From positions 124,001-188,000 of the forward strand of contig NZ_JAIWNA010000010.1 of assembly GCF_020216065.1 (NCBI RefSeq): a DNA stretch of 64,000 bases, written 5' to 3'. This DNA is from Nocardia rosealba (GTDB lineage: Bacteria; Actinomycetota; Actinomycetes; Mycobacteriales; Mycobacteriaceae). The number at the start of each line of letters is the position of its first letter. Positions within the stretch are counted from its first letter, which is position 1. Below the pieces are notes generated by a model that was given only the letters and a program-made list of their open reading frames with translations, had not been told where the DNA came from and did no database searches. Of the stretch, positions 8,176 to 19,622 are shown piece by piece. Made by a program: the position numbers and the translations under genes.

Positions 8176-9267
8176 TCATTCGAACTCGGTGCCGCCATCG
8201 CGCAGCAGGTACGCGTCGGAGACGATCTTGCCGATGGCACGGCCGCCGAGCACGGGCGAGTACCGCTCGCTCGCGGCACGAACTACCAGCCCCTCGCGGA
8301 TATTGCCGCCCGTCCCGCTGACGGTCTCGGTGCCCTCGGCCAGCTTCAGCAACAACTCCGCGTCGTAGGGGCCTTCGTACAGGACCGGTACGCGCGGTAT
8401 CTCGAGGCCGAGTTCGCCGAGCAGCGAGCCGATCTCGTGGTGGTCGAGCCAGCGCACCGGCGCCCCCGCCTGCTCGACCGCGAGGTCGAACAGGGCGAAA
8501 CCGAGCGTGTCGTCCTGCGCGGCCGACGCACCGTAGTGCAGGTCCTGCACCCCGGCCCCGAACACCTCACCGAAGAGTCCGACCCGGTCGGCGTCGAGGG
8601 CATGGGCGAGCTTGCGGGCGGCCTCGTCGAGCCGATGGCTGTGCACCGCCCGCCAGTACAGGTTGCCCTCGGTGCGGATCAGTGCCTGCGACCGGCCACC
8701 GATGCCCTTGGACGACACCAGGACCCGATCCTCGGCACGCAGATGGGTGAGCAGAAAAGCGGTGCCGTGGATCTTCTCCGTCGCCACCACCGGCTCGCCC
8801 TCGGTGAAGATATCGGGGAACCGCTTGATGTTCTCCACATCGATCCAGCGCAGCAGGTCCGGTGCGGGTTCCACTTGTCCCGACATCGAAACCGGCACCG
8901 GCGGCACCCATTTGGTCACGCCGAGCTCGGCGGCGAAGTCGGTGCGCGCCTCGGCCGCCGCCGCGAGATCCGTGCCCGACAGCGCGCGCGGCGTGCAGAC
9001 GATGCCCTGGGACACCTCACCGCGCAACCGCACCGCCTTCACCCGATTGCGTTGCGCCCCGGCCAATTTGCCGGTGAGACCCAGCTCGACGATCAGCGGG
9101 TCCGGAACGACCGCCTGTTCCGGGATGTAGACGGCGTGGTCGCCGGTGACGAACTGTCCCTTGGCAACGACGGCCCGGTACAGCCCGACCTGGGCCAGCT
9201 CCAGCCGGTCGGCGTTCGGGTGTGGGACGACGACGAGCCGCTCGGCCGTTACTCGCAGTGTGGACAT
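8176..9267 (-). CDS. RNA ligase, DRB0094 (Deinococcus Rnl5) family
   Basis: A 363-residue ATP-dependent RNA ligase. An OB-fold-like N-terminal module (MSTLRVTAERLVVVPHPNAD, GDHAVYIPE) precedes the nucleotidyltransferase domain. The adenylated lysine lies in ATEKIHGT (Lys165), followed by LFGEVFGAG (motif III), LGFALFD (IIIa), EGLVVRA (IV) and GRAIGKIVS (V). The N-terminal module defines the Deinococcus radiodurans RNA ligase clade, which seals nicked duplex RNA-containing ends. It probably acts in RNA repair. The gene is single, with no RtcB or Pnkp nearby. Its leader carries a CCTCG-TTT-CGAGG hairpin (9276-9288) just before the start. Confidence 0.87.
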   Translation of the reverse strand: MSTLRVTAERLVVVPHPNADRLELAQVGLYRAVVAKGQFVTGDHAVYIPEQAVVPDPLIVELGLTGKLAGAQRNRVKAVRLRGEVSQGIVCTPRALSGTDLAAAAEARTDFAAELGVTKWVPPVPVSMSGQVEPAPDLLRWIDVENIKRFPDIFTEGEPVVATEKIHGTAFLLTHLRAEDRVLVSSKGIGGRSQALIRTEGNLYWRAVHSHRLDEAARKLAHALDADRVGLFGEVFGAGVQDLHYGASAAQDDTLGFALFDLAVEQAGAPVRWLDHHEIGSLLGELGLEIPRVPVLYEGPYDAELLLKLAEGTETVSGTGGNIREGLVVRAASERYSPVLGGRAIGKIVSDAYLLRDGGTEFE

Positions 9268-9375
9268 GGGAACCCCCTCGTTTCGAGGAGGTCAGCGTAG
9301 GGCCGTCCCGATCACGGAGTCGAGCGGTTTTCGTGCGGGATGCACCTGCGCGGACCGCGTTCTAAGCTCGCCTGC

Positions 9376-9816
9376 ATGACCGAATCGAACACTCTCGCAG
9401 ACACTCTGGCGATCACCGAGACGATCACCCGGATGTTCGTGTACTGCGATCAGAAGCGCTGGGACGATCTGGTCACCGAGGTCTTCACCGACGAGGTCGA
9501 CTTCGACGGTGGCTTCGGCGGCGGTGTCTCGATCCGGCCGGCCAAAGACATCGCCGCCGACTGGAAGGCGGGCCTGGACTCCCTCGACGCCGTCCACCAC
9601 CAGTCGGGCAACCACCTCATCGACATCCACGGCGACGAGGCCACCGCCCACGCCGACTCCATCGCCGTCCACGTGAACAACTCCGCCGCCAACGGCAAGA
9701 CCCGCACTTTCATCGGCAGCTACGCCCTGGCCGCCCGCCGCACCGCCGCAGGCTGGCGGATCAGCAAGTTCCACTACCTGCTGAAGGTGATCGAGGGCAA
9801 CGCCGACCTGACCTAG
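9376..9816 (+). CDS. SnoaL-like / NTF2-fold protein
   Basis: A 146-residue NTF2-like protein: ITETITRMFVYCDQKRWDDLVTEVF, then the strand-rich core (DEATAHADSIAVHV, GWRISKFHYLLKVIEG). These cone-shaped barrels act as small isomerases, cyclases or ligand binders, and the substrate cannot be told from sequence. A TAAGCT hexamer ends seven bases before the ATG, so the message is probably leaderless. The last codons overlap the 3' end of convergent cobG by four bases. Confidence 0.75.
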   Translation: MTESNTLADTLAITETITRMFVYCDQKRWDDLVTEVFTDEVDFDGGFGGGVSIRPAKDIAADWKAGLDSLDAVHHQSGNHLIDIHGDEATAHADSIAVHVNNSAANGKTRTFIGSYALAARRTAAGWRISKFHYLLKVIEGNADLT

Positions 9817-11075
9817 TCCGGTCTGTTGATCCGGTACCCGCCTTCGGTTGCGACGACATCGGTGACAGGTCCGGTCGGGCGGCCACAGCGGCGTTCGCAG
9901 CCGGACCAGTGTTGACGGCCGGTCGCCACCACGTCGGCGGCATCGAGGCCGGACTCGGCACGGTCCGTCGCGTCGGCGGGAAGGGTGCGCTCGGCATCGC
10001 GGCCAGGCTCGACTGTCGCGGGAAGCCCCTCGGTCGGGCCGGATGGTTCGTCGCCGAGCACGCGCCCGGTTTCGATGGCTTCGGTGAGGTCGGTGCGGAC
10101 GTCGGTGTGGGACTTGGCGCAGCCGGGGCGGCCCGCGCAGGCGCTCACCTGCAACCACGGGGAGCCGGCGTCGAAGATCAAGCCCATCGGCGCCAGCACC
10201 CGCACCACCGTTTCCGCGGGGCCCTCCTCCAGGTCGGGTAGCACCACACTGCGCCACGGCGTGAGGAACACGGGGCGTTCGACGGCGGCCAGGAATTCGG
10301 CGACCCGCGCGGGCAGTGTGCCGAGCGGAACACCCGCGCCGAGGGCGATCAGGCCGTTGTCCTGTTCGAGCCAGCCGATCGGAATGTCATGTGTCGCACC
10401 GAGTTCCAGGCGCGTACCGGCGGGGGAGCGGTCCAGGGTCTCGGTGACCTTCTCGACACCGCCGGGGATCTCGTGCAACCGCCACTGCCCGGATTCCGCA
10501 CGCAGGTCGAGGAATCCGCGGGCGGCGTCGAGCATGACCGTGACGGCCTCGTCGGGAGTGACGCGGATGCCGGTGTCGGTCCCGGCGAGCAGCAACGCGA
10601 ACTCGTCGCCGACGGCCTGGATCCCGATATCGCCGCGCAGAGTGCTCACGTCACCGCGACCGTTGTCAAGGGTGAACAGAACCCGGCCGGGCAGGTCCGC
10701 CAGCGCGGCATCGGCCTGCAAGCCCACATCCAGGTCGGTGGCCAGCCCGTGTACATCGGCAAATCCACCCACCCGCCCGGACAACGGTGAGGCGACGATA
10801 TTGCGGACTCGCTCGTGCGTGCGGCTCGGCAGCAGGCCCGCTGTGGCCAGCCGGGCGGCCAGTTCGTTCGCGTCCCGTACCCGGCGCAACTGCACATTGC
10901 CGCGGGAGGTCAGCTCGAGGCTCCCGTTGCCCAGGTCGCGCGCGGCCTCCGCGAGTACCTGCACCTGCCCGGATTCCAGTCGTCCGCCGGGCACCCGGAT
11001 CCGCGCCAACGGCCCGTCCGCGGCCTCGTGCAGCCGCAGAACCCCTGGGCAAGAATCGGGAGCGCTCCTGGTCAT
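9813..11075 (-). CDS. cobG: Precorrin-3B synthase (cobG-type sulfite/nitrite reductase fold)
   Basis: CobG is an oxygen-using iron-sulfur enzyme that hydroxylates precorrin-3A and forms the gamma-lactone. The protein (420 residues) has two ferredoxin-like halves: CPGVLRLHEAADGPLARIR and LTSRGNVQLRRV, later PWRSVVLPDL. The [4Fe-4S] ligands are CAGRPGCAKSH (Cys313, Cys319) and HWSGCERRCG (Cys393, Cys397). About 40 acidic, low-complexity residues separate the two Cys pairs. The start is the internal Met in MTRSAPDS, since the upstream seven residues look non-conserved. It stands apart from cobH, unlike the M. tuberculosis cobG-cobH-cobIJ order. Confidence 0.88.
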   Translation of the reverse strand: MTRSAPDSCPGVLRLHEAADGPLARIRVPGGRLESGQVQVLAEAARDLGNGSLELTSRGNVQLRRVRDANELAARLATAGLLPSRTHERVRNIVASPLSGRVGGFADVHGLATDLDVGLQADAALADLPGRVLFTLDNGRGDVSTLRGDIGIQAVGDEFALLLAGTDTGIRVTPDEAVTVMLDAARGFLDLRAESGQWRLHEIPGGVEKVTETLDRSPAGTRLELGATHDIPIGWLEQDNGLIALGAGVPLGTLPARVAEFLAAVERPVFLTPWRSVVLPDLEEGPAETVVRVLAPMGLIFDAGSPWLQVSACAGRPGCAKSHTDVRTDLTEAIETGRVLGDEPSGPTEGLPATVEPGRDAERTLPADATDRAESGLDAADVVATGRQHWSGCERRCGRPTGPVTDVVATEGGYRINRPD

Positions 11076-11115
11076 GATTCCCCAGCCTACGACCACCGCC
11101 GGGAGCGATCCGGCG

Positions 11116-11730
11116 TCAGGGCCGGGTGTAGTGCACCGACACGGCGCCCGAGTCGGGGAGGGTGGTCGCGGCGGCGAGGCGCCAGGTCGACGCGTAGTTG
11201 TCGGGGAGCAGGCGCAGGCCGCCGCCGAGGGTGGTGGGGACGATGGTGAGGTAGAGGTCGTCGACCAGGTCGGCGCGCAGTAGACACTGAATGATGCTGG
11301 CGCTGTTGGTGATCAGGATGTCGCGTCCGGGGGCCGCTTTGAGCGCGCGCATGTCGGCTTCCGGGTCGCGACCGATTCTTGCGTTGGACCACGCGGCCTT
11401 GTCCAGGTCGGACTGGTCGAGGGTGGTGGTGAAGACGACCTTCTCGACCTTCGCGAGCCATTCGCCCAGCTCACGGGTGCGGGCGGAGCTGGCGGGGTCG
11501 GCGGTGATGCCCGGCCAGACCGCGGTGAACCCTTCCCAGTTGGTGCGTCCGAGGACGACGGTGTCGGCGCCGCGCCAGATCCCCTCGTAGTAGATCTCGG
11601 TCTGCGGGCTGGTGATGTAGTCCATGCACCAGCTCATATCGTCGTCGGGACCGGTGCCGCTGTATCCGTCCAGCTATACGGTGACCTCCGCCACGACTCT
11701 GCGGCCGGTGCTCTGCGAGTTGTTCGACAT
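11116..11730 (-). pseudogene. RibD C-terminal/DHFR-family protein, interrupted by an amber codon
   Basis: The reading frame from ATG 11730 gives MSNNSQSTGRRVVAEVTV, then TAG (11676-11674), then LDGYSGTGPDDDMSWCMDY and the rest of a dihydrofolate-reductase-like protein (GADTVVLGRTNWEGF, ILITNSASIIQCLL, LGGGLRLLPD). Related proteins have VSLDGY at this place, so one change TCG to TAG explains the stop. The intact start keeps an AGAAGGA ribosome site. An internal ATG at 11637 could give a 173-residue product lacking the first strand and loop, which is unlikely to bind NADPH well. A recent pseudogene or a sequencing error are both possible. Confidence 0.72.
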
Positions 11731-11907
11731 GGGCGACATCCTTCTGCGGTGAGCTGCTGTTTCAGAGGAAGAGACGGGACGTCGCCGCCGAACTCATCGG
11801 TGGTCCCTCGCGACGTGCTCGTGTTTGCGCACCGGAAGGAAACGGTATCCGCCTAGTGTGAGTGGCGGATCGCCGCCGGAGCAGTGCCGACAGGAGAGGT
11901 CAACCGC

Positions 11908-12582
11908 ATGCTGCGTGAATTCGTGGACAAGCGTGTAGTTCCCGCGCTCGACAAGGTCGCCCATGCGCAAGCACCGGTGGTGCAGCGTTATGTCGACTGG
12001 CTGGGGAGCAGGCACCCCGACGATTCACCGGTGGAACTCGTGCAGCGGCTGTCGCGCCAGTACCTCGTTGTCGTCACGGCCAGCGGCGTGACGGTGGGGC
12101 TCACCGCCGCCGTACCCGGCATCGGCACCTTGATCGGCCTGGCTGCCACCGGTGTGGACACCGCGGTCTTCGTGGAGGCGTCCTCGGTGTTCTCGGTGGG
12201 CGCCGCCGCGGCGTACGGCATCGCGCCCGAGGATCCGCGCCAGCAGCGGCTGGTGTCGAAGGTGGTGCTCGGCGAGTCGGGCACGAAGGTCCTCGAACAG
12301 ACGGCAGGTCATACGAAGGGGCAGTGGCTCGGTGTCGTCACCGACCACATCCCGGGTCTGTCGAGCATGCCCGACGGGCCTGCCAAACGGTTCATCGTCA
12401 ACTACCTGGTCAAACGCGGGCTGCTGCTGTTCGGCACCCTCATCCCCGCAGGGATCGGCGCGGTGATCGGCGGCTACGGCAACAACGCCCTCGGCCAGTT
12501 GGTCATCGCCAACGTCTACCGCCACCTGGGCACGGGTTCGCCCGAGATGGTCGCCGCGGGCACGCGCAACGGTTCGTCTTGA
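11908..12582 (+). CDS. Conserved hypothetical, glycine-rich membrane-associated protein
   Basis: A 224-residue protein without a family I can name firmly. It has a long hydrophobic, Gly/Ala-rich stretch around residues 60-112 (VVVTASGVTVGLTAAVPGIG, then a VFSVGAAAAYGI run) and a second one around residues 175-210 (LLLFGTLIPAGIGAVIGGYG). The pattern somewhat resembles EcsC-type proteins. An AGGAG ribosome site sits 8-12 bases before the ATG. An upstream in-frame GTG (11884) is less likely because it would contain that site. Function unknown. Confidence 0.6.
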   Translation: MLREFVDKRVVPALDKVAHAQAPVVQRYVDWLGSRHPDDSPVELVQRLSRQYLVVVTASGVTVGLTAAVPGIGTLIGLAATGVDTAVFVEASSVFSVGAAAAYGIAPEDPRQQRLVSKVVLGESGTKVLEQTAGHTKGQWLGVVTDHIPGLSSMPDGPAKRFIVNYLVKRGLLLFGTLIPAGIGAVIGGYGNNALGQLVIANVYRHLGTGSPEMVAAGTRNGSS

Positions 12583-12615
12583 CCTTCGAGTCGCTGCAAC
12601 CCCGATCATGAGCCG

Positions 12616-13773
12616 GTGCCTGACACCGAACTGATCACCATCGGAGCGTTCGCCCGCACCTGCGGCCTGAACGCCAGCGCCCTGCGCTTCTACGCCGACG
12701 CCGCAGTCCTCGTTCCCGCCCTGGTGGACGAGGACACCGGCTACCGCTACTACACCGCCGACCAGGCCGGCCCCGCCTGCCTGATCCGCCACCTGCGCGC
12801 CGTCGACATGCCGTTGCCGACGGTCGCGGCGGTGCTCGCCGAATCCGACGCCGCCAGGGCCGCCGACCTCCTCGACGCGCACCTCGCCGAAATGCACTGC
12901 CGCCGCAGGGAGTTCGACGCGGCAGCCGCTGCCGCTTACCGCGCGCTCGGCGTGGACCCCCGATCGTTGCCGGACCGAAGCGGCCACGGTGCGGCGCCCG
13001 GGACCGAACCCGATCAGGCCGTGCGCATCGGCGGACCGGCGCTCGCGGCAGCCATCGACCAGGTCTCCACGGCGACCCTCACCGATCCGGCCCTGCCCGT
13101 GCTCGACACCATCCTGTTCGAAGCCCGGCCCGACGAACTGATCCTCACCGCCACCGACCGCTACCGGTTGGCCTCGCGAACCCTGCGCCCGATGTCCTCG
13201 GTGACGGCGGAGTGGTCCGCGACCATCGATGCCGCCGAACTGCGTGCCACCACCTCCTGGCTGCGCCGTCGACACAGCGTGGTCTTGCGTCCCACGCCCG
13301 ATTCCATCGAATTCCGCACTGCCACCGAGGATTCAGCGGCGAGCCGGCGCTGCCGCCGCTCGCCCGAGGAATTCCCCGACTACCGCCGCATGCTGGCAGC
13401 CCTGCCCTCGACCACGACCAGAGCTGTCCTCGACCGCGCGCACCTCCTGGAAACGCTGGAACGCGCGGACTCTCCGATCGTGACTCTGCGATTCGGTTCC
13501 CCGGACACGGTCACGATCTCGGTACCGAGCCGGGACGCGTCGACCCAGCACAGCACGCCGCAGCAGAACCCACATACCGAGCTGCGTGCAACGGTCTCCG
13601 GCCCCCCGATGACCATCCACTTCGCCGTGACCACCCTCTACCCGGCGATCGCGGGCGCGATCGGTCCCGACATCATGCTCGACCTGTCGGCTCCCGACCT
13701 CCCCGCCCACATCCGCTCCGCCGACGACGGCGACCTCCGCACCCTCGCCATGCCTTGCGAACCGGCCCCTTGA
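12616..13773 (+). CDS. MerR-family regulator fused to DNA sliding-clamp (DnaN-like) domains
   Basis: A 385-residue fusion. Residues 7-75 are a MerR winged helix (ITIGAFARTCGLNASALRFY, DTGYRYYTADQ), followed by a helical linker to about residue 130. Residues 138-250 match domain II of the DNA polymerase III beta clamp: LAAAIDQVSTATLTDPALPV, then ELILTATDRYRLASRTL. Residues 251-385 match domain III: EFPDYRRMLAALP, LDRAHLLETLERA, and the tail IRSADDGDLRTLAMP, like the clamp end 'IRPADDxDYLYLVMP'. Clamp domain I is missing, replaced by the HTH. The clamp part probably serves ligand binding or oligomerisation. The start is GTG at 12616. No target is apparent. Confidence 0.82.
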   Translation: MPDTELITIGAFARTCGLNASALRFYADAAVLVPALVDEDTGYRYYTADQAGPACLIRHLRAVDMPLPTVAAVLAESDAARAADLLDAHLAEMHCRRREFDAAAAAAYRALGVDPRSLPDRSGHGAAPGTEPDQAVRIGGPALAAAIDQVSTATLTDPALPVLDTILFEARPDELILTATDRYRLASRTLRPMSSVTAEWSATIDAAELRATTSWLRRRHSVVLRPTPDSIEFRTATEDSAASRRCRRSPEEFPDYRRMLAALPSTTTRAVLDRAHLLETLERADSPIVTLRFGSPDTVTISVPSRDASTQHSTPQQNPHTELRATVSGPPMTIHFAVTTLYPAIAGAIGPDIMLDLSAPDLPAHIRSADDGDLRTLAMPCEPAP

Positions 13774-13825
13774 TCGCTCGACCTGCCGGGTTGTGGCCCG
13801 GCAGGTTCACTGCTAGGTTAAGTGC

Positions 13826-14281
13826 ATGCACAAGCATGGACTTACGGAACAGGGAGCCGACCCGGTCGACGACTGGTTTCGTGCTTCCGCTCTCGTCGCG
13901 ACCGTCGACTCGGGCCTCGGTAAATGGCTCACGCTGCACCACGGCATCGGGCTCACCGAGTACCACGCGCTCCGGCAGCTCGCCGCCGCACCGGACAAGG
14001 AGATCCGGGTCAGCGAGCTGGCCCATCGGATCGGATTGAATCAGAGTTCGGTGACCCGATTGCTGGGGCGGCTCGAGGCAAGAGGGTTCACGCGGCGGGA
14101 CTTGTGTTCGGAGGACGGACGCGGTGTGTACGCCGTGATCACCGAGGAGGGGGAGGCGCTCGTCAGGGACGCGCGCGAACCCTTCCAACTCCAGCTGGAA
14201 CGTCTGCTCGACGACGCCGAAGAGCTGTCGCCGATGTTCGGTGCGCTGCTCGCGCGTCGAGCGGGACGCGAACGCTCCTGA
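13826..14281 (+). CDS. MarR-family transcriptional regulator
   Basis: A 151-residue MarR protein. The DNA-binding core reads LTEYHALRQLA, then VSELAHRIGLNQSSVTRLLG and RLEARGFTRRDLCSEDGRGV (wing). The C-terminal helices form the dimer interface. A TAGGTT hexamer (13814-13819) ends six bases before the ATG, which suggests leaderless transcription. It is immediately upstream of, and in the same direction as, two SMR transporter genes, so it likely represses drug or cation efflux. AT-rich palindromes in the gap are candidate operators. Confidence 0.87.
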   Translation: MHKHGLTEQGADPVDDWFRASALVATVDSGLGKWLTLHHGIGLTEYHALRQLAAAPDKEIRVSELAHRIGLNQSSVTRLLGRLEARGFTRRDLCSEDGRGVYAVITEEGEALVRDAREPFQLQLERLLDDAEELSPMFGALLARRAGRERS

Positions 14282-14316
14282 CCTGACCTGGCATGCCGGG
14301 AGGGTCTTCCGCTCGG

Positions 14317-14334
14317 CATATATATGTATGTACA
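14317..14334. promoter_or_regulatory. Overlapping AT-rich palindromes, candidate MarR operator
   Basis: CATATATATG (14317-14326) and TGTA-TG-TACA (14325-14334) are both perfect palindromes and overlap by two bases. They are a conspicuous AT-rich island in GC-rich DNA, 20-37 bp before the first SMR start codon and downstream of marR. They could be operator, promoter or both. Confidence 0.5.
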
Positions 14335-14353
14335 ACCATAGAAGGGCAATATC

Positions 14354-14674
14354 GTGAACTGGCTCTACCTCGCCATCGCCGTCGTCTTCGAGATCGCCGT
14401 CGCCCTGGCGGCCGGAAAAGCGAAGGGTTTCACCGACATTCGATGGACCGTCGCCACGCTGGCCAGCGGCGCAATCGCGACCTACTTCCTGAGCCTGGCG
14501 CTGCTCACCTTCGACATCGGCGCCGGATACGCGATCTGGACCTCCCTGGCCGGCGTCGGGATCGTTGTCCTCGGAGCGGTGCTCTTCGGCCAACGAGTCG
14601 ACTGGCGAAAGGCGATCGGCATCGTGATCGTCATCGGCGGTGTCGTCGGCCTGCAGCTCAGCAGTGGCGCCTGA
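14354..14674 (+). CDS. SMR-family efflux subunit (first of a pair)
   Basis: A 106-residue, four-helix small multidrug resistance protein. The essential membrane glutamate is Glu13 in LAIAVVFEIAVALAAGKAKGF, and GAGYAIWTSLAGVGIVVLGA marks helix 3. SMR proteins exchange protons for cationic compounds. The start is GTG behind GAAGGG. It lies after marR and 41 bp before a second SMR gene, the arrangement of obligate heterodimers such as EbrAB, YkkCD or NepAB. Substrate could be quaternary ammonium, guanidinium or amines. Confidence 0.85.
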   Translation: MNWLYLAIAVVFEIAVALAAGKAKGFTDIRWTVATLASGAIATYFLSLALLTFDIGAGYAIWTSLAGVGIVVLGAVLFGQRVDWRKAIGIVIVIGGVVGLQLSSGA

Positions 14675-14715
14675 GCAACCTCGTCCGCATCCATTTCTCA
14701 CCGAAAGGCCGAACA

Positions 14716-15066
14716 ATGATCAACCGCACTCCCGCCACCGCCTGGCTCGTCCTGCTGCTCGCAGGCGCCTTCGAAGTCGGCTATGCCCTCGCCGTCGGCG
14801 GCAGCCACGGTTTCACCGTGCTCACCTGGTCGCTGGTGGCGATCGTCTTCTTCCTCCTCACCCTCTTCGCCCTCAGCGTCGCGCTGAAAACGATCGACGT
14901 GGGGATCGGCTACGCCGTCTGGGCGGGTATCGGGGCGGTCGGCGCCGCTCTGCTCGGACCGGTGTTCTTCGAGGAAACGCTCACCCCGCTCAAAGCGTTC
15001 TGGCTCGCCGTGGTGATCGCGGGCGTGGTCTGGCTCAAACTCGCGGACCGCGCCGAAGCCGCCTGA
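14716..15066 (+). CDS. SMR-family efflux subunit (second of a pair)
   Basis: A 116-residue SMR protein with a short N-terminal extension. The key glutamate is Glu20 in WLVLLLAGAFEVGYALAVGG, and helix 3 contains GIGYAVWAGIGAVGAALLGP. The 'W-x-x-L-L-A-G-x-x-E' start recalls the SugE/Gdx branch. Paired with the preceding gene, it probably forms an antiparallel heterodimer under MarR control. The cobalamin riboswitch of cobN begins soon after its stop. Confidence 0.85.
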   Translation: MINRTPATAWLVLLLAGAFEVGYALAVGGSHGFTVLTWSLVAIVFFLLTLFALSVALKTIDVGIGYAVWAGIGAVGAALLGPVFFEETLTPLKAFWLAVVIAGVVWLKLADRAEAA

Positions 15067-15104
15067 GCGACCCCCGGACGCGGGCTGGAAAGTTGCGGGC
15101 GCGT

Positions 15105-15245
15105 CCGGGCCAGTACCATCGACTTGCTCGGCGGGCGTCGAGGAAACCGGTGGAAATCCGGTGCGGTCGCGCCACTGTGAACAGCCAGACCCTCTCCGGC
15201 GAGCACCGCAACCCGATGGGCGCGTCAACCCGAGGAAGGTCTCAC
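15105..15245 (+). promoter_or_regulatory. Cobalamin (AdoCbl) riboswitch upstream of cobN
   Basis: Core riboswitch elements are present in order: GGTGGAAATCCGGTGC (15149-15164), CGGTCGCGCCACTGTGA containing the B12 box (15164-15180), then an AGCCAGA loop and a downstream arm ending near the ribosome site GAGGAAGG (15232-15239). The cobN GTG is at 15249. With the aptamer so close to the start, ligand probably hides the ribosome site and shuts off translation when cobalamin is sufficient. Outer boundaries are approximate. Confidence 0.9.
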
Positions 15246-15248
15246 CCT

Positions 15249-18911
<3,663 letters not shown>

Positions 18912-19561
18912 TCCGCCTGCGCGGCCTGCAGCAGAACCCGGTCGCGGTAGATCCGCAGTGCCGCGATGACGGCCAAGACCGCGGTGAGCAGGCCGCAGGC
19001 GATGCGCACCGCATGCGCGACCTCGATCTCGGCGACCGTGCGGTGCAATTCGTCGACCGTGTACAGGGCGCGATCCTCGAACAGGATCGGCCAGCGCGGC
19101 CACAGGTACAGCATCGACAGCAGGAACATCCCCGAGACGAACGGCACCAGCGACGTGAGCAGCCAGCCGCGGGCGCGCCCCGACCACACACCGGCAGCCA
19201 CGGCGAGCACAGCGCTCAGGGTCAGGAACATCCCCAGCGGGCGCATCACATCGCCGACCGAGACCACGGCGGTGAATGCCTCGCCCACCTCCAGCGATGC
19301 CGGAATGTCGTGGAAGTAGTTCGGGTACAGGAAGATCGTTTCGGCGATCGTGGTGCACACCACCAGGGTCGCCAGCACGGCGTAGACGGTCGCGGCCGTG
19401 AGTGCGACAGTGAGTTTTCGCATGGTGTTCTCCTCGTGGGTGTGCTGTCGACGCTAGGCCGACGTCGTATCGGAGACATCCGGTGCCGACCCTGAACTCG
19501 GGTCGGGGAACTCACCCAGGTCTCGTGATCGACGGCGAACGCGAGTGGGTTGCCGTAAAAC

Positions 19562-19575
19562 TGCAACGCGTTCTA
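19562..19575. promoter_or_regulatory. KstR-like palindrome TGCAACGCGTTCTA
   Basis: The site fits TnnAACnnGTTnnA, the published core of the cholesterol regulator KstR, with a symmetric AACGCGTT centre. It lies about 50 bp upstream of the thioesterase start. Overlap with a -10-like TTCTAATCT is possible. No other KstR-like box was noticed in the window. Confidence 0.45.
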
Positions 19576-19622
19576 ATCTTGGCGGGTGAGCCCGGGAAAC
19601 ACCCTGGCCGGAAAGGGTCGCC

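Noticed and set aside
12025-13275. Open frame of 416 codons antisense to the MerR-clamp gene
   Set aside because: The forward frame has two recognisable domain types. The reverse frame shows only composition bias.
19605-19621. A further copy of the 17-bp steroid palindrome (CTGGCCGGAAAG) before the thioesterase
   Set aside because: Only the right half matches, and it coincides with the ribosome site.
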